From Candidatus Gastranaerophilales bacterium (GTDB lineage Bacteria > Cyanobacteriota > Vampirovibrionia > Gastranaerophilales > UBA9971), in the NCBI GenBank assembly GCA_028278305.1, contig JANQEP010000114.1:1-35459 (forward strand): a stretch of DNA of 35,459 bases, written 5' to 3'. Below, piece by piece: positions 25,157 through 33,025 of this stretch. The notes under the pieces were generated by a model. It was not told the DNA's origin. It saw nothing but the letters and a program-made list of their open reading frames with translations, and did no database searches. The position numbers and the translations under genes were made by a program. Numbering within the stretch: position 1 is the stretch's first letter; the number at the start of each line of letters is the position of its first letter.

Positions 25157-26437
25157 ATGGATAAAAAAATTCAAATAGGTCTTCTGGGTATCGGAACAGT
25201 GGGAAGCGGTGTTTTAGAGACCCTGATAAACAAAGATTGCGGCGTTGAAATAAAAAAAATTGCGGATAAAGATACAGAAAAAATAAAGCGATATCCTGAA
25301 TTATCGCCGGATATTTTCACTACAGACGCAAAAGAATTGATTAATGATCCTGAAATTAACATAATGGTGGAGCTGATAGGGGGAATAAACCCTGCTCTGG
25401 GCTTTATTAAAGCCGCTATTAAGAATAAAAAGCATATAGTTACGGCAAATAAGGAATTAATAGCAAAGCATGGCAAGGAATTATTTACCCTGGCAGAGGA
25501 AAATAATGTTGTTATTTTATATGAAGCTGCCGTATGCGGGGGGATTCCTATAATCATGCCCCTGCGCCAGTCACTTGCAGGGAATAAAATTAGCCAGATA
25601 GCTGGGATTTTAAACGGTACAACGAATTATATCCTTACAAAAATGGAACATGAAGGCAGTGAGTTTGAAGATGTTCTAAAAGAAGCCCAGGCGCTTGGTT
25701 ATGCTGAAGCTGACCCTACAGGGGATGTTAAAGGGCATGACGCAGCTTATAAAACAGCTATTCTTGCTTCACTGGCATTTAATAAAACCGTGGACATAAA
25801 CTCGGTTTATGTGGAGGGAATTGACGGAATAAGTCCTATAGATATAGGCTATGCCAATGAATTGGGCTATAAGGTAAAGTTAATAGGACTTATACGCAAT
25901 GGTGATAAAGATATTCTTGACGTAAGGGTTCATCCTATGCTGGTTTCGAAAGACCACCCTATTTCTGCCATTGATGATGTGCTGAACGCCGTTGAAATCG
26001 AAGCGGAACCTGTAAGCAGGGTAATGTTTTCCGGTCCCGGCGCAGGGAAATTTCCGACTGCAAGCTCTGTTTTAGGCGATATAATGGCTATTGCAAGGGA
26101 AATATCCTTTACAGACTACCCTCTGCCTATGATGCGCTATGACAAACAGAGAAAAGACGCTGATATAAAACATATTAAAGATACAATAAACAAGTATTAT
26201 ATAAGGGTTACCACAAATAACATGCCCGGAGTCATAGGGGATCTTGGAATTATCTGCGGTAAAAACGGAATTAACCTCTGTAGCATAGTTCAAAAAGGCC
26301 TGCTTAGTGACGGAAACGCAAGGATTATTCTTTTAACTGAATTTGCAAAAGAAGAAAATATACTGAAAGCAGTTGACGAAATTGCCCAAAGACAAACAAC
26401 CAGAGAGGTAAATAACCTGATAAGAGTTATGGATTAA
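25157..26437 (+). CDS. hom: Homoserine dehydrogenase
   Basis: Reduces aspartate semialdehyde to homoserine with NAD(P)H, on the route to threonine and methionine. The 426-aa protein has the Rossmann motif GIGTVG (11-16), TANKELIAKHG, the substrate region GGIPIIMPLRQSLAGN and ILNGTTNYIL, AEADPTGDVKGHDAAYK, and a C-terminal ACT domain (about 345-425, YYIRVTTNNMPGVIGDLGII) that usually gives threonine feedback. GGGGG lies six bases upstream of the ATG. No other threonine-pathway gene is next to it. A hairpin terminator follows. Confidence 0.96.
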   Translation: MDKKIQIGLLGIGTVGSGVLETLINKDCGVEIKKIADKDTEKIKRYPELSPDIFTTDAKELINDPEINIMVELIGGINPALGFIKAAIKNKKHIVTANKELIAKHGKELFTLAEENNVVILYEAAVCGGIPIIMPLRQSLAGNKISQIAGILNGTTNYILTKMEHEGSEFEDVLKEAQALGYAEADPTGDVKGHDAAYKTAILASLAFNKTVDINSVYVEGIDGISPIDIGYANELGYKVKLIGLIRNGDKDILDVRVHPMLVSKDHPISAIDDVLNAVEIEAEPVSRVMFSGPGAGKFPTASSVLGDIMAIAREISFTDYPLPMMRYDKQRKDADIKHIKDTINKYYIRVTTNNMPGVIGDLGIICGKNGINLCSIVQKGLLSDGNARIILLTEFAKEENILKAVDEIAQRQTTREVNNLIRVMD

Positions 26438-26457
26438 TTTTCGTGTCTTTTCAGAAA

Positions 26458-26511
26458 TAAGGAAGTAATAAAAAATTTTAAAATGCGTGAGTTTTTATTA
26501 TTTACCCCTTA
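26458..26511 (+). repeat. 54-bp hairpin repeat, full copy
   Basis: TAAGGAAGTAATAAAAAATT begins one arm and TTTTTATTATTTACCCCTTA ends the other; the arms pair imperfectly around TTTAAAATGCGTGAG. Near-identical copies are at 28917 and 30328, and an inverted copy is at 11363. Confidence 0.8.
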
Positions 26512-26512
26512 T

Positions 26513-26545
26513 GCCTGAGCGCAGGATGAAATTCATCAGGCTTTT
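26513..26545 (+). terminator. Rho-independent terminator after hom
   Basis: GCCTGA pairs with TCAGGC around an inner stem GATGAA-A-TTCATC, followed by TTTT. It lies downstream of hom and of the repeat copy. Confidence 0.55.
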
Positions 26546-26584
26546 ATCTAGGCTGAATTACGGATAAATATAAAGGAGGATTTT

Positions 26585-26896
26585 ATGCCGGAATTTGGAA
26601 CACCTTTTGTGGCAATGAATGCAGACAGAAAACTCACCAGGGGCGAACTTATCAGGGCTGTCAGGTACAACATCGCAGCCGAATACGAGGCAATACAGCT
26701 TTATATGCAGCTGCATGATTCTATTGATGATGAATTGGCAAAAAAGGTTCTTTTGGATATCGCTAATGAAGAAAAAGAGCATGTTGGTGAATTTATGAGG
26801 CTTTTAAGACATCTTAACCCTGAAGAGGAAAAGTATTACAAAGAAGGAGAAAAAGAAGTTGAAGAAATGATAAGGGATCTGGAAAAGGAGGTATAA
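26585..26896 (+). CDS. Ferritin-like diiron protein (rubrerythrin/encapsulated-ferritin-like)
   Basis: 103 aa, mostly two long helices forming half of a four-helix bundle, so it likely dimerises to make the diiron site. Iron ligands are visible: Glu33 in IAAEYEA and Glu63/His66 in ANEEKEHV, the ExxH pattern of small ferritin-like proteins. Relatives include encapsulin cargo ferritins and their fused forms in Thermotogae and archaea. The start LTRGELIRAVRYNIAAE fits that group, but no encapsulin gene is nearby and the C-terminus lacks an obvious docking peptide. It probably handles iron or peroxide. AAAGGAGG lies four bases upstream of the ATG, predicting strong translation. Confidence 0.85.
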   Translation: MPEFGTPFVAMNADRKLTRGELIRAVRYNIAAEYEAIQLYMQLHDSIDDELAKKVLLDIANEEKEHVGEFMRLLRHLNPEEEKYYKEGEKEVEEMIRDLEKEV

Positions 26897-26938
26897 AAAA
26901 TTTTACCGCAGGATTTTTACTGCATCTTTACTGCTAAA

Positions 26939-27634
26939 TTATTTCACCTGTTGGGGAAACTTTCCGCAGCCTCTTATTTCATCGCAGTAGCGGCTCTTTT
27001 CACATTTTGCTACCAGGTATTCACCCAGCCAGGGTTCTTTTTCCACTACAAGTCCGCACATTTTTTGGATAAGCTTTCTGATTTCATGCTGGGCATTTAC
27101 ACAAAGCCTCAGATTCGCCAGGTGAATCATCTCTCTTAAGTTTAAACTGGTAACCAGAGAACTTGTAGCCGCATTCGGAAGTACAAACCTTGCATCCTCA
27201 GCAGGAATTCCCTGCTCTATCATTCTGTCATAAAATCCGGCAATCTCCGCCATTAAAGCATCATATTGCTGCTGTAAACCGCTATTTTTAACGGTTGACG
27301 GAGTTATGTATTCAAACTGCCCTTTTTCCGTAACATATCTCTGGGATTTTTGCGAAAATGACATATGGCGATGTCTTACAAGCTGGTGAGTACAGGCACG
27401 GGTTACACCGCTGATCGTGAATGTATACTGGCAATGCTCAATCGTACTATGATGACCCGATTGCAAAACTTTTTTCACCAGTTTCAGCATCTTTTCCGGG
27501 TCAGTGTCTTTTTCCCGGATTTTATAAGGATACTCGGCAGAATAACAGGTTCTGCATGCAAGATAAATTGTTTTTAAAGGGTTTTCAGGCGCACTAATCA
27601 GATGGACTATAGGAAATTCGCTATTCTCTGTCAT
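26939..27634 (-). CDS. thyX: Flavin-dependent thymidylate synthase
   Basis: Makes dTMP from dUMP using methylene-tetrahydrofolate and FAD/NADPH, replacing ThyA. The 231-aa protein carries the ThyX signature RHRHMSFSQKSQR (87-99) and the dUMP-binding region LPNAATSSLVTSLNLREMIH. The usual HSTIEHCQYTF segment is at 62-72. The ATG at 27634 has a weak AAAGAG site. Downstream of rpmE on the same strand, convergent with the ferritin-like gene. Confidence 0.96.
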   Translation of the reverse strand: MTENSEFPIVHLISAPENPLKTIYLACRTCYSAEYPYKIREKDTDPEKMLKLVKKVLQSGHHSTIEHCQYTFTISGVTRACTHQLVRHRHMSFSQKSQRYVTEKGQFEYITPSTVKNSGLQQQYDALMAEIAGFYDRMIEQGIPAEDARFVLPNAATSSLVTSLNLREMIHLANLRLCVNAQHEIRKLIQKMCGLVVEKEPWLGEYLVAKCEKSRYCDEIRGCGKFPQQVK

Positions 27635-27709
27635 TTTTTCTCTTTCTTTGCTATCCCGTAATTTATGCAGGATTTATGTTCCGGAATTTTTTTACATTTC
27701 AGCAATATG

Positions 27710-27726
27710 CCGCAGTAAAACTGCGG
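27710..27726. other. Perfect hairpin between rpmE and thyX
   Basis: CCGCAG-TAAAA-CTGCGG. No T-run follows on the minus strand, so it is not a standard terminator for rpmE. It may be an RNA processing or pause site. Confidence 0.4.
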
Positions 27727-27753
27727 TTTACTGAGAAAATCAGAATAAAAAAG

Positions 27754-27963
27754 CTATTTTTTTCTTGTATTTGCGTAGCGTTTTTTAAATTTTTCAACTC
27801 TGCCTTCAGTGTCTACAATTTTTTGTGTTCCTGTAAAAAAAGGATGACATGCATTGCAAATTTCAACTTTTAAGCCGTCTTCTGTTGAGGAAGTTTCGAT
27901 TACATTACCGCAGGCACAACTTATAGTAGTTTTTTTATACTTCGGGTGAATTTTCTCTTTCAT
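27754..27963 (-). CDS. rpmE: Ribosomal protein L31 (zinc-binding type)
   Basis: Large-subunit protein bL31, 69 aa. Starts [10 protein letters not shown]. It has the four zinc cysteines Cys16, Cys18, Cys36 and Cys39 (CAC and CNAC), then [20 protein letters not shown]. The open frame extends nine codons further, but the ATG at 27963 has GGAG at proper spacing and matches the family start. Confidence 0.96.
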   Translation of the reverse strand: MKEKIHPKYKKTTISCACGNVIETSSTEDGLKVEICNACHPFFTGTQKIVDTEGRVEKFKKRYANTRKK

Positions 27964-28032
27964 TTTAATGCTCCTGCATTGTGATTCCAATAATTTTATC
28001 TGTTACTTGAATGTTTTTGGTTTTAATAAAAA

Positions 28033-28114
28033 TGTCGAGAGTGGGACTTGAACCCACATGGATCGCTCCACACGGCCCTCAACCGTGCGCGTCTACCAAT
28101 TCCGCCATCCCGAC
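28033..28114 (-). tRNA. tRNA-Leu (anticodon GAG)
   Basis: An 82-base class II tRNA. The acceptor GTCGGGA pairs with TCTCGAC (one G-U), with discriminator A. The D-arm contains GAATTGGTAGACGC. The anticodon stem CACGG/CCGTG encloses TTGAGGG, so the anticodon GAG is at 28078-28080. There is a long variable arm, and a T-arm GTGGG-TTCAAGT-CCCAC. The 3' CCA is not encoded. It reads CUC/CUU leucine codons. Confidence 0.96.
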
Positions 28115-28415
28115 GCGTTATTTTCAGGGTACAGCTTACCTTAAAGATCCAACAATTTCCCTGCTTAATTCATCACTTAATTACTTTTGACGATGAGTTT
28201 ACTTAAATTGTTTCTTTAAAGTAAAAGAGTGTCTATTAATATTAATTCGCTAAAAACTTTCATGTCAATATATGTGCCTTATAAAAGAACAGATAGTTCT
28301 AAAAGTAAATGACCGGCACTTTTAAAAAATGGTTCTGTAAAGGCTGCAGCTAAGAGGTATAAAAATTTTATTTCTGATGTTAAAATGAAAACTTTGGATT
28401 TAATTTAAGTAAACT
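28115..28415. other. AT-rich intergenic region between tRNA-Leu and tspO
   Basis: Divergent control region with no ORF, strong hairpin or clear promoter at standard spacing. Confidence 0.5.
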
Positions 28416-28886
28416 ATGAAAATTTTTCTAAAACTCATTGGTTCATTATTTTTATGTTTCCTGCCGGGAATTGTCGGAGGATTTTTTACGGCTGATAACC
28501 TGTATATATGGTATGACATGCTGGTTAAGCCTTCATTTAATCCTCCAGACTGGGTATTTTCTCCTGTCTGGACAATGCTTTATACATTAATGGGAATTTC
28601 TTTATTTTTAGTTTTAAACTCCGAAAAATCAGGGGACAGGGCGCAGGGAATAGTCTTTTTTACAATCCAGCTTGTATTAAACGGTTTATGGTCAATAGTT
28701 TTCTTTGGAATGCACCAGATTTTAGGCGCATTTATTGTAATTATACTGCTATTAATATTTATAATCCTATCTATAGTGAAGTTTTACAGGATTTCAAAAC
28801 CGGCAGCATACCTTCTAGTCCCTTATTTATTGTGGGTTAGCTTTGCTGCAGTGTTGAATTTTTCCTTATATCAGCTAAATATTTAA
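28416..28886 (+). CDS. tspO: TspO/MBR family membrane protein
   Basis: A 156-aa five-helix membrane protein of the tryptophan-rich sensory protein family, which binds tetrapyrroles such as haem or porphyrins and takes part in stress responses. The family core KPSFNPPDWVFSPVWTMLY (about 37-55) is plain, and Trp residues are placed as usual (NGLWSIVFF and YLLWVSFA). Start ATG 28416 lacks a Shine-Dalgarno site. Convergent with leuC, with a repeat copy between. The actual ligand is unknown; no haem-pathway gene is in view. Confidence 0.94.
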   Translation: MKIFLKLIGSLFLCFLPGIVGGFFTADNLYIWYDMLVKPSFNPPDWVFSPVWTMLYTLMGISLFLVLNSEKSGDRAQGIVFFTIQLVLNGLWSIVFFGMHQILGAFIVIILLLIFIILSIVKFYRISKPAAYLLVPYLLWVSFAAVLNFSLYQLNI

Positions 28887-28916
28887 CCTTAATTCGCTGT
28901 ATTTCAATTGATTATT

Positions 28917-28966
28917 TAAGAAAGAATGAAAAAATTTTAAAATGCGTAAGTTTTTATTCTTTACCA
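28917..28966 (+). repeat. 54-bp hairpin repeat, full copy
   Basis: Same central TTTTAAAATGCGTAAGTTTT as the copy at 30328, with arms slightly diverged. It fills the gap between convergent tspO and leuC and ends against the leuC stop codon, so it could act as a transcription stop for either. Confidence 0.7.
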
Positions 28967-30232
28967 TTATAAATTATCAGGAGAAGCTATCCTGCCTAAA
29001 ATTGCGCTGGCTGCAGCTATTGCCGGGTTAGACAGATAAACTTCGCTTCTGGGATGCCCCATTCTTCCTACGAAGTTTCTGTTTGTAGTAGAAATTGCCC
29101 GCTCTCCTTCAGCGAGAATACCCATATGCCCCCCAAGACACGGTCCGCAGGTAGGAGTGCTTACTGCACCGCCTGCTTTTATGATTTTTTCCACATAACC
29201 AAGGTTCATTGCTTCAAGATAAATTTCCTGGGTTCCGGGAAATACTATAAGTCTTACATCAGGGTGCACCTGGTGTCCATCGAGAATTTCCGCTGCTTCT
29301 TTAATGTCAGAAAGTCTTCCGTTAGTGCAGCTTCCTATTATAGCCTGGTCTATTTTGACATTTCCGACCCGGGAAATTGATCTTGTATTCTCGGGTAAGT
29401 GCGGATACGCTATTGTCGGTTCTATATCTTCCGTATTGTATTCTATTATCCTGCAATATTCTGCGTTATCATCACTTTTATAGAACTTATACGGTCTTTG
29501 CGTCCTGTTTTTTACGTACTCTTCAGTGATTGCATCCGGCGGGATTATGCCGTTTTTTCCCCCTGCTTCTATTGCCATATTACAGATCGTAAATCTTCCG
29601 TCAATTCCCAGGTTTTCAATGGTTGAACCGGTTATTTCAAGGGATTTATAAAGCGCACCGTCAACGCCTATCTCTCCTATAAGATGCAGGATAAGATCTT
29701 TTCCTGATACCCATTTATTTAATTTCCCGTTAAAAATAACTTTTATGGTTTCAGGGACTTTAAACCAGGTTTCCCCGGAAGCCATGGCGCATGCAAGATC
29801 TGTAGAACCCACGCCTGTGGAAAAAGCGCCGATTGCCCCATAGGTGCAGGTATGACTGTCAGCTCCTATCACAAGGTCCCCGGGACCTACTATTCCTTTA
29901 TCAGGTAAAAGCGTATGCTCTATACCGAGTCTTCCCACTTCAAAGTAATTTTTAAGCTTTTGTTCTTTTGCAAAATTCCTTAGCAGGCGTGCGTTTTCCG
30001 CTGACTTTATATCTTTATTGGGGGTAAAATGATCAGGTACAAAAACAACTCTTTCAGGATCAAATACCTTTTGAGCTCCTGTTTTTCTGAACTCGTTTAT
30101 TGCTACAGGACCTGTTATATCGTTTGCAAGGGTTATGTCAACTTTTGCTGTTATTAAATCACCCGGTTTAACCTCATCAAGACCGGCATGGTCAGCTAAT
30201 ATCTTTTCTGTGATGGTCATTGCTCTTGTCAT
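28967..30232 (-). CDS. leuC: 3-isopropylmalate dehydratase large subunit (aconitase family)
   Basis: Isomerises 2- and 3-isopropylmalate in leucine synthesis, together with a small subunit (LeuD). The 421-aa length is that of the shorter LeuC/HacA-type group also found in archaea, clostridia and cyanobacteria-related lineages. The 4Fe-4S cysteines are present: Cys302 (GSCTNGR) and Cys362/Cys365 ([10 protein letters not shown]). [20 protein letters not shown] is the other family mark. The related homoaconitase activity cannot be excluded. The leuD gene is not within the 4.8 kb upstream or 1.3 kb downstream. AAAGG lies ten bases before the ATG. Confidence 0.93.
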   Translation of the reverse strand: MTRAMTITEKILADHAGLDEVKPGDLITAKVDITLANDITGPVAINEFRKTGAQKVFDPERVVFVPDHFTPNKDIKSAENARLLRNFAKEQKLKNYFEVGRLGIEHTLLPDKGIVGPGDLVIGADSHTCTYGAIGAFSTGVGSTDLACAMASGETWFKVPETIKVIFNGKLNKWVSGKDLILHLIGEIGVDGALYKSLEITGSTIENLGIDGRFTICNMAIEAGGKNGIIPPDAITEEYVKNRTQRPYKFYKSDDNAEYCRIIEYNTEDIEPTIAYPHLPENTRSISRVGNVKIDQAIIGSCTNGRLSDIKEAAEILDGHQVHPDVRLIVFPGTQEIYLEAMNLGYVEKIIKAGGAVSTPTCGPCLGGHMGILAEGERAISTTNRNFVGRMGHPRSEVYLSNPAIAAASAILGRIASPDNL

Positions 30233-30327
30233 TTTCTAAAACCTTTCATTTTTTCCAGCCATGCAAAATATTTTACACATTAATTATTCTATACCAAAGT
30301 AATTTTTTTAAGTAAAACTCTTCTGAT

Positions 30328-30380
30328 TAAGGAATTAACAAAAATTTTAAAATGCGTAAGTTTTTATTATTTACCCCTTA
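30328..30380 (+). repeat. 54-bp hairpin repeat, full copy
   Basis: Second half identical to the copy at 26458 over GTTTTTATTATTTACCCCTT. It lies between divergent genes, so this copy cannot simply be a terminator. Confidence 0.8.
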
Positions 30381-30458
30381 AAAATACTTTCAGGCTCTTA
30401 ATCTATAGATTGAGCCCCCGGTTTTAACTTTATTTCGGGATAACATTACTTAACTTCC

Positions 30459-30467
30459 TGGTATAAT
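30459..30467 (+). promoter_or_regulatory. Extended -10 promoter for the YbhN-like gene
   Basis: TGGTATAAT, a perfect TATAAT with TGN, 80 bases upstream of the TTG start. No good -35 at 17 bases. Confidence 0.45.
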
Positions 30468-30546
30468 AATATTTTGCCTGTTTTAAAAACCTTGTTTAAA
30501 ATTATATTAGCAAACAGCCTGAAAAATAAAGTCAGAGTTTTTAAAT

Positions 30547-31587
30547 TTGAAATTTCTTTTAAATAAAAAAATTTTTGGAATCTTAATAAGCCTGCTTTTT
30601 ATAGGAGCTATAATCAGCCAGGTTGATGTTGATAAGACTATCCTCTCTTTTGGTCTTATGAATCCTGTTTTTATCCTGCCTGTAATCCCTGTTTATATAA
30701 TGTCTTTTATATTGCGGGCATTCAGATGGAATTTTTTTCTTCATAACCCCGGTTTAAGGTTTAATTCGCTGTTAAGCTCGATTTTCATAGGGTTCAGCCT
30801 GAATTGTGTGCTTCCTGCCAGGGCAGGAGAAATTTACAGGGCTTATTTTTTCAGCAAAAAAGAAAACCTTAATAAGACAAAAGTCTTTACCTCAGTAATT
30901 CTCGAAAGAATTTTTGACGGAATTACTTTATTTATGATTCTGGCTGTTACAATTTATTTTATATGCCCGGGAAAATTATTTTCTAAAATAGCTCTTATAG
31001 CTGGACTGGTATTTTTTAGCGGATTTATTTTCCTTCTTGTGCTCTCAAAAATCCATGAAAAAGGCGATAAAAGAAAAAAAATAAAAGTATTTCTGCTTAA
31101 AATTCTTGGGTTTTTCCCGGAAAAACTAAAAAAATTCGCCGAAGTTTTGATTGATAAAGGTTTTTTAATTTTTCACTCTTTTATAGAAGGGCTTATAATG
31201 CTGGATTCATGGAGGCTTCTTATAAGAACAATATTTTTTTCTTTCCTGATCTGGATAATGGAAGGCTCTTGCATGTTTTTTGTAATAAAAAGTTTTGGCA
31301 TAGAGATTTCGCTTTTGGGAGCACTTCTGGTGCTTAGCGTAACAGCGTTTTCTTCCCTTATACCGGCGGGTCCGGCAGGAATAGGTCCTTATCAGGGGGG
31401 TTATATGCTTGCTCTTAGCGTTTTCAATATAGAACCGGAATTAGCATTTGCAGTGTCTGTTATAAACCAGCTTCTGGTAGTTATACTGGTATTATCAGCG
31501 GGATCGTTCTTTGTATGGAAAGAACACGTAAAGCTGGAGGAAATAAAACAAAACCTGAAAGATGAGCAGGAATCTGCCGAATTTTAA
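30547..31587 (+). CDS. YbhN/LPG-synthase-TM family membrane protein
   Basis: A 346-aa protein with about eight membrane segments of the lysylphosphatidylglycerol-synthase transmembrane/UPF0104 group. The signature LPARAGEIYRAY is at 89-100, and IPAGPAGIGPYQGGY lies near 275-290. It lacks the aminoacyl-transferase domain of MprF, so only a lipid-flipping or transport-type role is likely. The start is TTG 30547, the only start codon near the family N-terminus; the next Met is 36 codons in. The ribosome site is weak. It may act on a lipid-linked sugar, but no partner gene is adjacent. Confidence 0.87.
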   Translation: MKFLLNKKIFGILISLLFIGAIISQVDVDKTILSFGLMNPVFILPVIPVYIMSFILRAFRWNFFLHNPGLRFNSLLSSIFIGFSLNCVLPARAGEIYRAYFFSKKENLNKTKVFTSVILERIFDGITLFMILAVTIYFICPGKLFSKIALIAGLVFFSGFIFLLVLSKIHEKGDKRKKIKVFLLKILGFFPEKLKKFAEVLIDKGFLIFHSFIEGLIMLDSWRLLIRTIFFSFLIWIMEGSCMFFVIKSFGIEISLLGALLVLSVTAFSSLIPAGPAGIGPYQGGYMLALSVFNIEPELAFAVSVINQLLVVILVLSAGSFFVWKEHVKLEEIKQNLKDEQESAEF

Positions 31588-31602
31588 TATGCAATTAGAG
31601 AT
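31587..31602 (+). repeat. Partial copy of the GCGAYYCGNGTTA repeat family
   Basis: ATATGCAATTAGAGAT differs from 11480-11495 at a single position. It follows the YbhN-like gene directly. Confidence 0.4.
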
Positions 31603-31627
31603 TAGGCAATTTTGAGATCGGCTCTGC

Positions 31628-31840
31628 TTATTTTTCAGAAAAAATAATTTTATACCCCAGAATATCTGCTATAAGTATGATTTCTTTATAAGTAATAGTT
31701 TCATTTCTCAGTTTATTTGAAAGATTTTCTGATGAGTAGTTTTTATTTAATCTAACACTCATCTCTGCTACAAGGTCTTTCATTAGAACACCCTTTTGAA
31801 GAAGCAGTATTTTTATTTGATCCTTAATTTTTACGTCCAT
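31628..31840 (-). CDS. Small Cro/C1-type helix-turn-helix protein (family copy 3)
   Basis: A 70-aa paralogue of the proteins at 17370 and 23168: IKDQIKILLLQKG start, HTH-like ENLSNKLRNETITYKEI, and DILGYKIIF end, the last nearly identical to copy 1 (DILGYDLIF). It is probably a small DNA-binding regulator. No Shine-Dalgarno site precedes the ATG at 31840. It is divergent from a strong promoter and a 27-codon ORF, the same layout as copy 1 with its 58-aa neighbour. Confidence 0.74.
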   Translation of the reverse strand: MDVKIKDQIKILLLQKGVLMKDLVAEMSVRLNKNYSSENLSNKLRNETITYKEIILIADILGYKIIFSEK

Positions 31841-31868
31841 GTACTTAATATATACGTTTGTTTATTAA

Positions 31869-31897
31869 TTGACAAATTAGAAAAATAACATTATAAA
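31869..31897 (+). promoter_or_regulatory. Strong sigma-70-type promoter
   Basis: Perfect TTGACA (31869-31874), exactly 17 bases, then TATAAA (31892-31897, 5 of 6). It points away from the HTH gene toward the 27-codon ORF. One of the two best promoter matches in the window. Confidence 0.65.
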
Positions 31898-31970
31898 TTT
31901 AATGAATTAGTTAGCTTGTTAATTTATTAATTATAAAATTTGTAAAATAATTTAATAAAAGGAGTAAAAA

Positions 31971-32054
31971 ATGAACAAAAATAAAAAACTTTACGGCTTA
32001 AGGCTGGGCATAACAACAGAAGCGGAAAGAATCAAAATTACACGATTACCCTGA
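31971..32054 (+). CDS. 27-aa peptide ORF (uncertain) downstream of a strong promoter
   Basis: ATG at 31971 with AAAGGAG six bases upstream, the same ribosome site as the 58-aa gene at 22511, and stop TGA at 32052-32054. The product begins MNKNKKLYGLRLGITTEAER and is strongly basic. It does not align with the 58-aa family. The last 17 bases overlap the 3' end of the convergent lipid-kinase gene. Either it is a genuine small peptide, the start of a gene cut short by rearrangement, or the transcript acts as RNA. The promoter and ribosome site are the only evidence. Confidence 0.45.
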   Translation: MNKNKKLYGLRLGITTEAERIKITRLP

Positions 32055-32916
32055 TTTTATATTCCGAATGCTCAAACTCAAGAGGAGAAGGCATTTTATA
32101 GAATTCCCCGTCCAGCATAAACTCCAGGGTTCCCTCGAATTCAAGTTTTATATCGCCTTTTGGCTTATAAAAGATTGCGGGATCTTCCAAAATATTATTG
32201 CCAGCCTGGTTTTTTAGCATTAGCCTTGTTAAGTCCCCAAAAGAAATTTCAGAATACAAATATATAAATGAAAAAAGGTTTTTATCCTCGCTTTTGATAC
32301 TGTCAGCTGGAATATTCTTGCTTCTCAAACTTGCATTGTTTATTAAAAGATAAGCTGTCCTGAATTCCAGTGAATTAATCCAAAATTTTTTTATAAAATC
32401 CGAATAATTTGAAATGGCAAATAACCCGGGAAGCGGATAGGCATATTCTCCAAGGTAAAATTTTGTTATTTCAGAAGTCTCCCGCAGGATATGACATGCA
32501 ATTCCGTATAAAAATCCTGTAGCAAAACGGTATTCTTTATTAATAATCCCTATTTTCCTTCTGGTTATGCTTTTTTGCCTGGTAATAGCCAGGGCAGCCT
32601 CTTCAAGTATAAGCGGAAGACCCAGGGATTTTGCGAATTCATTTGCTGTGCCCCCGGGCATTATTCCAAAAAGATATTTTTCAAGAATATTATCGGGTAT
32701 AGTATTGATTGCCCTATGCAAAGTGCCGTCTCCCCCGGCTATTACAAGAATATCAGAACAATCCCCGGCAGGGATGTTTTTCCGAAGAAATTCCTCATCT
32801 ATAATTTTAAGATTAAACCCGCATTGCCTGGAAAATATCTGATATAGCCTGCTTATGCCGCATTTAAACCTTGCGTCAAACCAGGGATTGGCATAAATAT
32901 AGATAGTTTGCTTCAT
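32038..32916 (-). CDS. Diacylglycerol kinase catalytic-domain (DagK/LCB5 family) protein
   Basis: A 292-aa lipid kinase-like protein. The nucleotide-binding loop GGDGT is at 61-65 and the PGGTANEFAKSLGLP motif at about 86-100. The C-terminal beta domain ends in EFEGTLEFMLDGEFYKMPSP, as in DgkB/YegS-type enzymes. It probably phosphorylates diacylglycerol or a related lipid; the exact substrate is open. Several Cys and Tyr residues are unusual but outside the motifs. The ATG at 32916 has no Shine-Dalgarno site. Its 3' end is overlapped by the convergent 27-codon ORF. Confidence 0.9.
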   Translation of the reverse strand: MKQTIYIYANPWFDARFKCGISRLYQIFSRQCGFNLKIIDEEFLRKNIPAGDCSDILVIAGGDGTLHRAINTIPDNILEKYLFGIMPGGTANEFAKSLGLPLILEEAALAITRQKSITRRKIGIINKEYRFATGFLYGIACHILRETSEITKFYLGEYAYPLPGLFAISNYSDFIKKFWINSLEFRTAYLLINNASLRSKNIPADSIKSEDKNLFSFIYLYSEISFGDLTRLMLKNQAGNNILEDPAIFYKPKGDIKLEFEGTLEFMLDGEFYKMPSPLEFEHSEYKIRVIV

Positions 32917-32950
32917 ACATAAGCAACAAACAAAGAGTTTTTACCGCTAC

Positions 32951-33025
32951 ACCCCGGGCGCTTCGCCCTTTCACTAAACCCCGGGAATAATGACGTAAAA
33001 ACTTTTTGCTAACTCCTTAATATTT
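32951..33025 (-). repeat. GC-rich hairpin joined to a half copy of the 54-bp repeat
   Basis: GGGCG-CTT-CGCCC (32956-32968) is a perfect hairpin between two CCCCGGG blocks, far richer in GC than its surroundings. The right flank AAAACTTTTTGCTAACTCCTTA resembles one arm of the repeat at 11363. GAGTTTTTAC and GTAAAAACTT flank the GC-rich part as inverted repeats. This may be a composite repeat. Confidence 0.45.

Larger units (their letters stand above)
30233..30546. other. Intergenic region between divergent leuC and a YbhN-like gene
   Basis: Holds a full 54-bp repeat copy (30328-30380), a hairpin GGCTC...GAGCC with a paired AATC/GATT inner stem (30393-30416), and an extended -10 promoter at 30459-30467. 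No ORF. Confidence 0.6.

Noticed and set aside
26458-26511. 54-bp repeats as CRISPR units
   Set aside because: Copies are scattered kilobases apart in both orientations with no regular spacers or cas genes.
27710-27726. Rho-independent terminator for rpmE
   Set aside because: The hairpin is perfect, but no T-run follows it on the minus strand.
28967-30232. leuCD operon
   Set aside because: No leuD-like small subunit lies on either side within the window.
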